This document shows positions 62,957 to 64,000 of a stretch of 64,000 nt of DNA, in pieces (position 1 is the stretch's first letter; each line of letters begins with the position of its first letter). The notes beneath the pieces are model-generated. The model was not told the origin of the DNA, made no database searches, and saw only the letters and a program-made list of their open reading frames with translations. The DNA lies in the NCBI GenBank assembly GCA_016208485.1, contig JACQXY010000023.1, positions 1 through 64,000 of the forward strand. The letters run 5' to 3'. The position numbers were made by a program, and so were the translations under genes. Source of the DNA: Acidobacteriota bacterium (GTDB lineage: Bacteria > Actinomycetota > AC-67).

Positions 62957-63400
62957 TCAGTTCCCGGTCAGTTCCTCACGCTCGAGCCATCCGAGCACGG
63001 CCCTCGCGAAGGCCTCGAGATCCGAGAGGAACTCGAAGTGCGAGTACACCTGAGCGGGGTCGACGTCCAGGTACATGTGGACGAGCACGTTGCGGAATCC
63101 CGCCGCATCCTCGAGCCGGGATGAGAGCGAACGGTCGAGGACGCCGAGGTCGGCGAGGATGGGGAAGACCTCGTGATACTGCCTCGGGACGCGCTCGGAT
63201 CCCTCACGAATGATGTGGTTGCCGATGTCGAGGCAGCACTGGATTGCCACCTGGAAATGACGCTCCGCGAGGGTCTCCTCCGTGGACATCTCCGTGAAGG
63301 TCTCGCGCGGCTGCTGCGACAGACGGCGGAGAGCCGCCAGGCGCGACCCGAGCGCCCGAAGCCGGTTCCGGACGACCCTAGAGTCGACCATACCGGTCAT
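62957..63400 (-). CDS. HepT-like toxin (HEPN RNase) of an MNT/HepT pair
   Basis: 147 aa helical HEPN protein (DUF86/HepT). The active motif RX4HXY is intact as Arg103, His108, Tyr110 in FRNVLVHMY. HepT cleaves RNA; its Tyr is AMPylated by the partner nucleotidyltransferase to block toxicity. It overlaps the MNT gene by 23 bp (or starts at the ATG 63391). Convergent with the GH26-like gene with a 4-bp gap. Confidence 0.87.
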   Translation of the reverse strand: MTGMVDSRVVRNRLRALGSRLAALRRLSQQPRETFTEMSTEETLAERHFQVAIQCCLDIGNHIIREGSERVPRQYHEVFPILADLGVLDRSLSSRLEDAAGFRNVLVHMYLDVDPAQVYSHFEFLSDLEAFARAVLGWLEREELTGN

Positions 63401-63863
63401 CGCGCATGCGCGCGGCGAGGCCCGAGTCCTGAACGGCGTAGAAGGGGAGGATGTCGAGGTAGCGATCGATCGTTCTCACCTCGAATGCGAGGCGTTCCGG
63501 CTCGTCCGTGCAGATCACGACGGCGCCGTCTCTTACGACCCTGAAGGCGAGATCTGGAGGAGCGGTGTTCAGGACCACGAGATCGATCCGGTCGTCTGCG
63601 AGCGCGCCGGCCGCGATCCGAGAGAGCCGCAAGCGTCGCCGCGCGGCGACGGCCGGCTCGGACCCGCCCCGCAGCAGGACCGCGAGGTCGATGTCGGAGA
63701 GGGGACCCGCTTTCCCCGACGCGGCGGACCCGAAGAGGTAGGCGACCAGGACATCGGGCTCCCCGGCGAAGACGCGAGCCAGGGTCGCAAGATCGGCCGG
63801 CCCGATCAAGGGCGCTGCCTGGGCGGCGACCTCGTTCACGATCCCACTATATCTCGGCGCCAT
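63378..63863 (-). CDS. MNT-type nucleotidyltransferase antitoxin
   Basis: 161 aa. The nucleotidyltransferase motif GSX10DXD is complete: Gly45-Ser46, then Asp57 and Asp59 in FGSAASGKAGPLSDIDLAV. A third acidic position lies in DDRIDLVVL. It is first in the pair, upstream of HepT, the usual antitoxin position. ATG 63863 is chosen; an upstream frame to 63929 is possible. No plasmid or phage genes adjoin. Confidence 0.85.
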   Translation of the reverse strand: MAPRYSGIVNEVAAQAAPLIGPADLATLARVFAGEPDVLVAYLFGSAASGKAGPLSDIDLAVLLRGGSEPAVAARRRLRLSRIAAGALADDRIDLVVLNTAPPDLAFRVVRDGAVVICTDEPERLAFEVRTIDRYLDILPFYAVQDSGLAARMRDDRYGRL

Positions 63864-64000
63864 CTGGGTGCCGGAGCCCCCCGAAGTGCCTGACGAATTC
63901 AGGCTACCGCGACGAGTCCGGCGGGCCATGGACTGGGCGCGCCGCGGATGTAAGACTCGGTTCGGGAGCGGACCGAGCGCGCTGTGAGCCAGGTCGCATC

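Overview
The window is very G+C-rich DNA with dense genes, many GTG starts and frequent 1-4 bp ATGA/GTGA overlaps. An actinobacterial-type aminopeptidase N, a DtxR-like site before feoB, and lipoprotein and TAT-like signals suggest an uncultured Actinomycetota-like bacterium. That placement is an inference; there is no rRNA or tRNA gene here to test it.

Layout. 1-9.4 kb: the end of a beta-propeller protein, a 2-hydroxyacid dehydrogenase with a ThDP enzyme, a tricorn-type protease, an ABC-2 exporter and an M20 peptidase. 9.4-17.1 kb: four tightly packed genes for secreted or lipid-anchored proteins of unknown function behind a good sigma70-like promoter. 17.1-29.9 kb: a P1B-type ATPase fused to a hemerythrin domain, an aldehyde dehydrogenase, a His/Met-rich membrane protein with a polyferredoxin-type membrane protein, a secreted FG-GAP protein, aminopeptidase N, and a TlpA-like thioredoxin. 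53.7-64 kb: an acyl-CoA ligase, a large secreted subtilisin, a feoB/Cys-rich/feoA operon, a GH26-like secreted enzyme behind a c-di-GMP-I riboswitch, and an MNT/HepT toxin-antitoxin pair.

The core is 29.9-53.5 kb, an electron-transfer island. One long minus-strand gene run (41.4 to 29.9 kb) encodes cytochrome c maturation (ccmE, A, B, C, D, F, H, a CcmI-like protein), then a NapC/NrfH-like hexaheme protein, a Rieske protein, a b6-type cytochrome b, a subunit IV-cytochrome c fusion and a decaheme cytochrome. Divergent from it is a 15-haem-site membrane cytochrome. Next come an 11-haem FN3/ZU5 surface cytochrome, a 6-haem exported cytochrome with a CRP/FNR-like site and a structured leader, and a six-gene minus-strand operon: three membrane-anchored multihaem cytochromes, a SurA-like chaperone, a TPR protein and an NHL beta-propeller. 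I count 76 potential c-haem sites (71 CxxCH, four CX3CH, one CX7CH).

Working model (inference): quinol is oxidised by the NapC-like protein and by a b6/Rieske complex. Electrons pass to membrane-anchored multihaem cytochromes and on to the exported 6- and 11-haem proteins at or beyond the cell surface. The Ccm genes supply haem attachment, and the SurA/TPR/NHL trio supports export or assembly. SurA-like plus NHL genes beside multihaem cytochromes recall the gene neighbourhoods of extracellular cytochrome filaments, so this island is the best candidate for a little-described system in the window.
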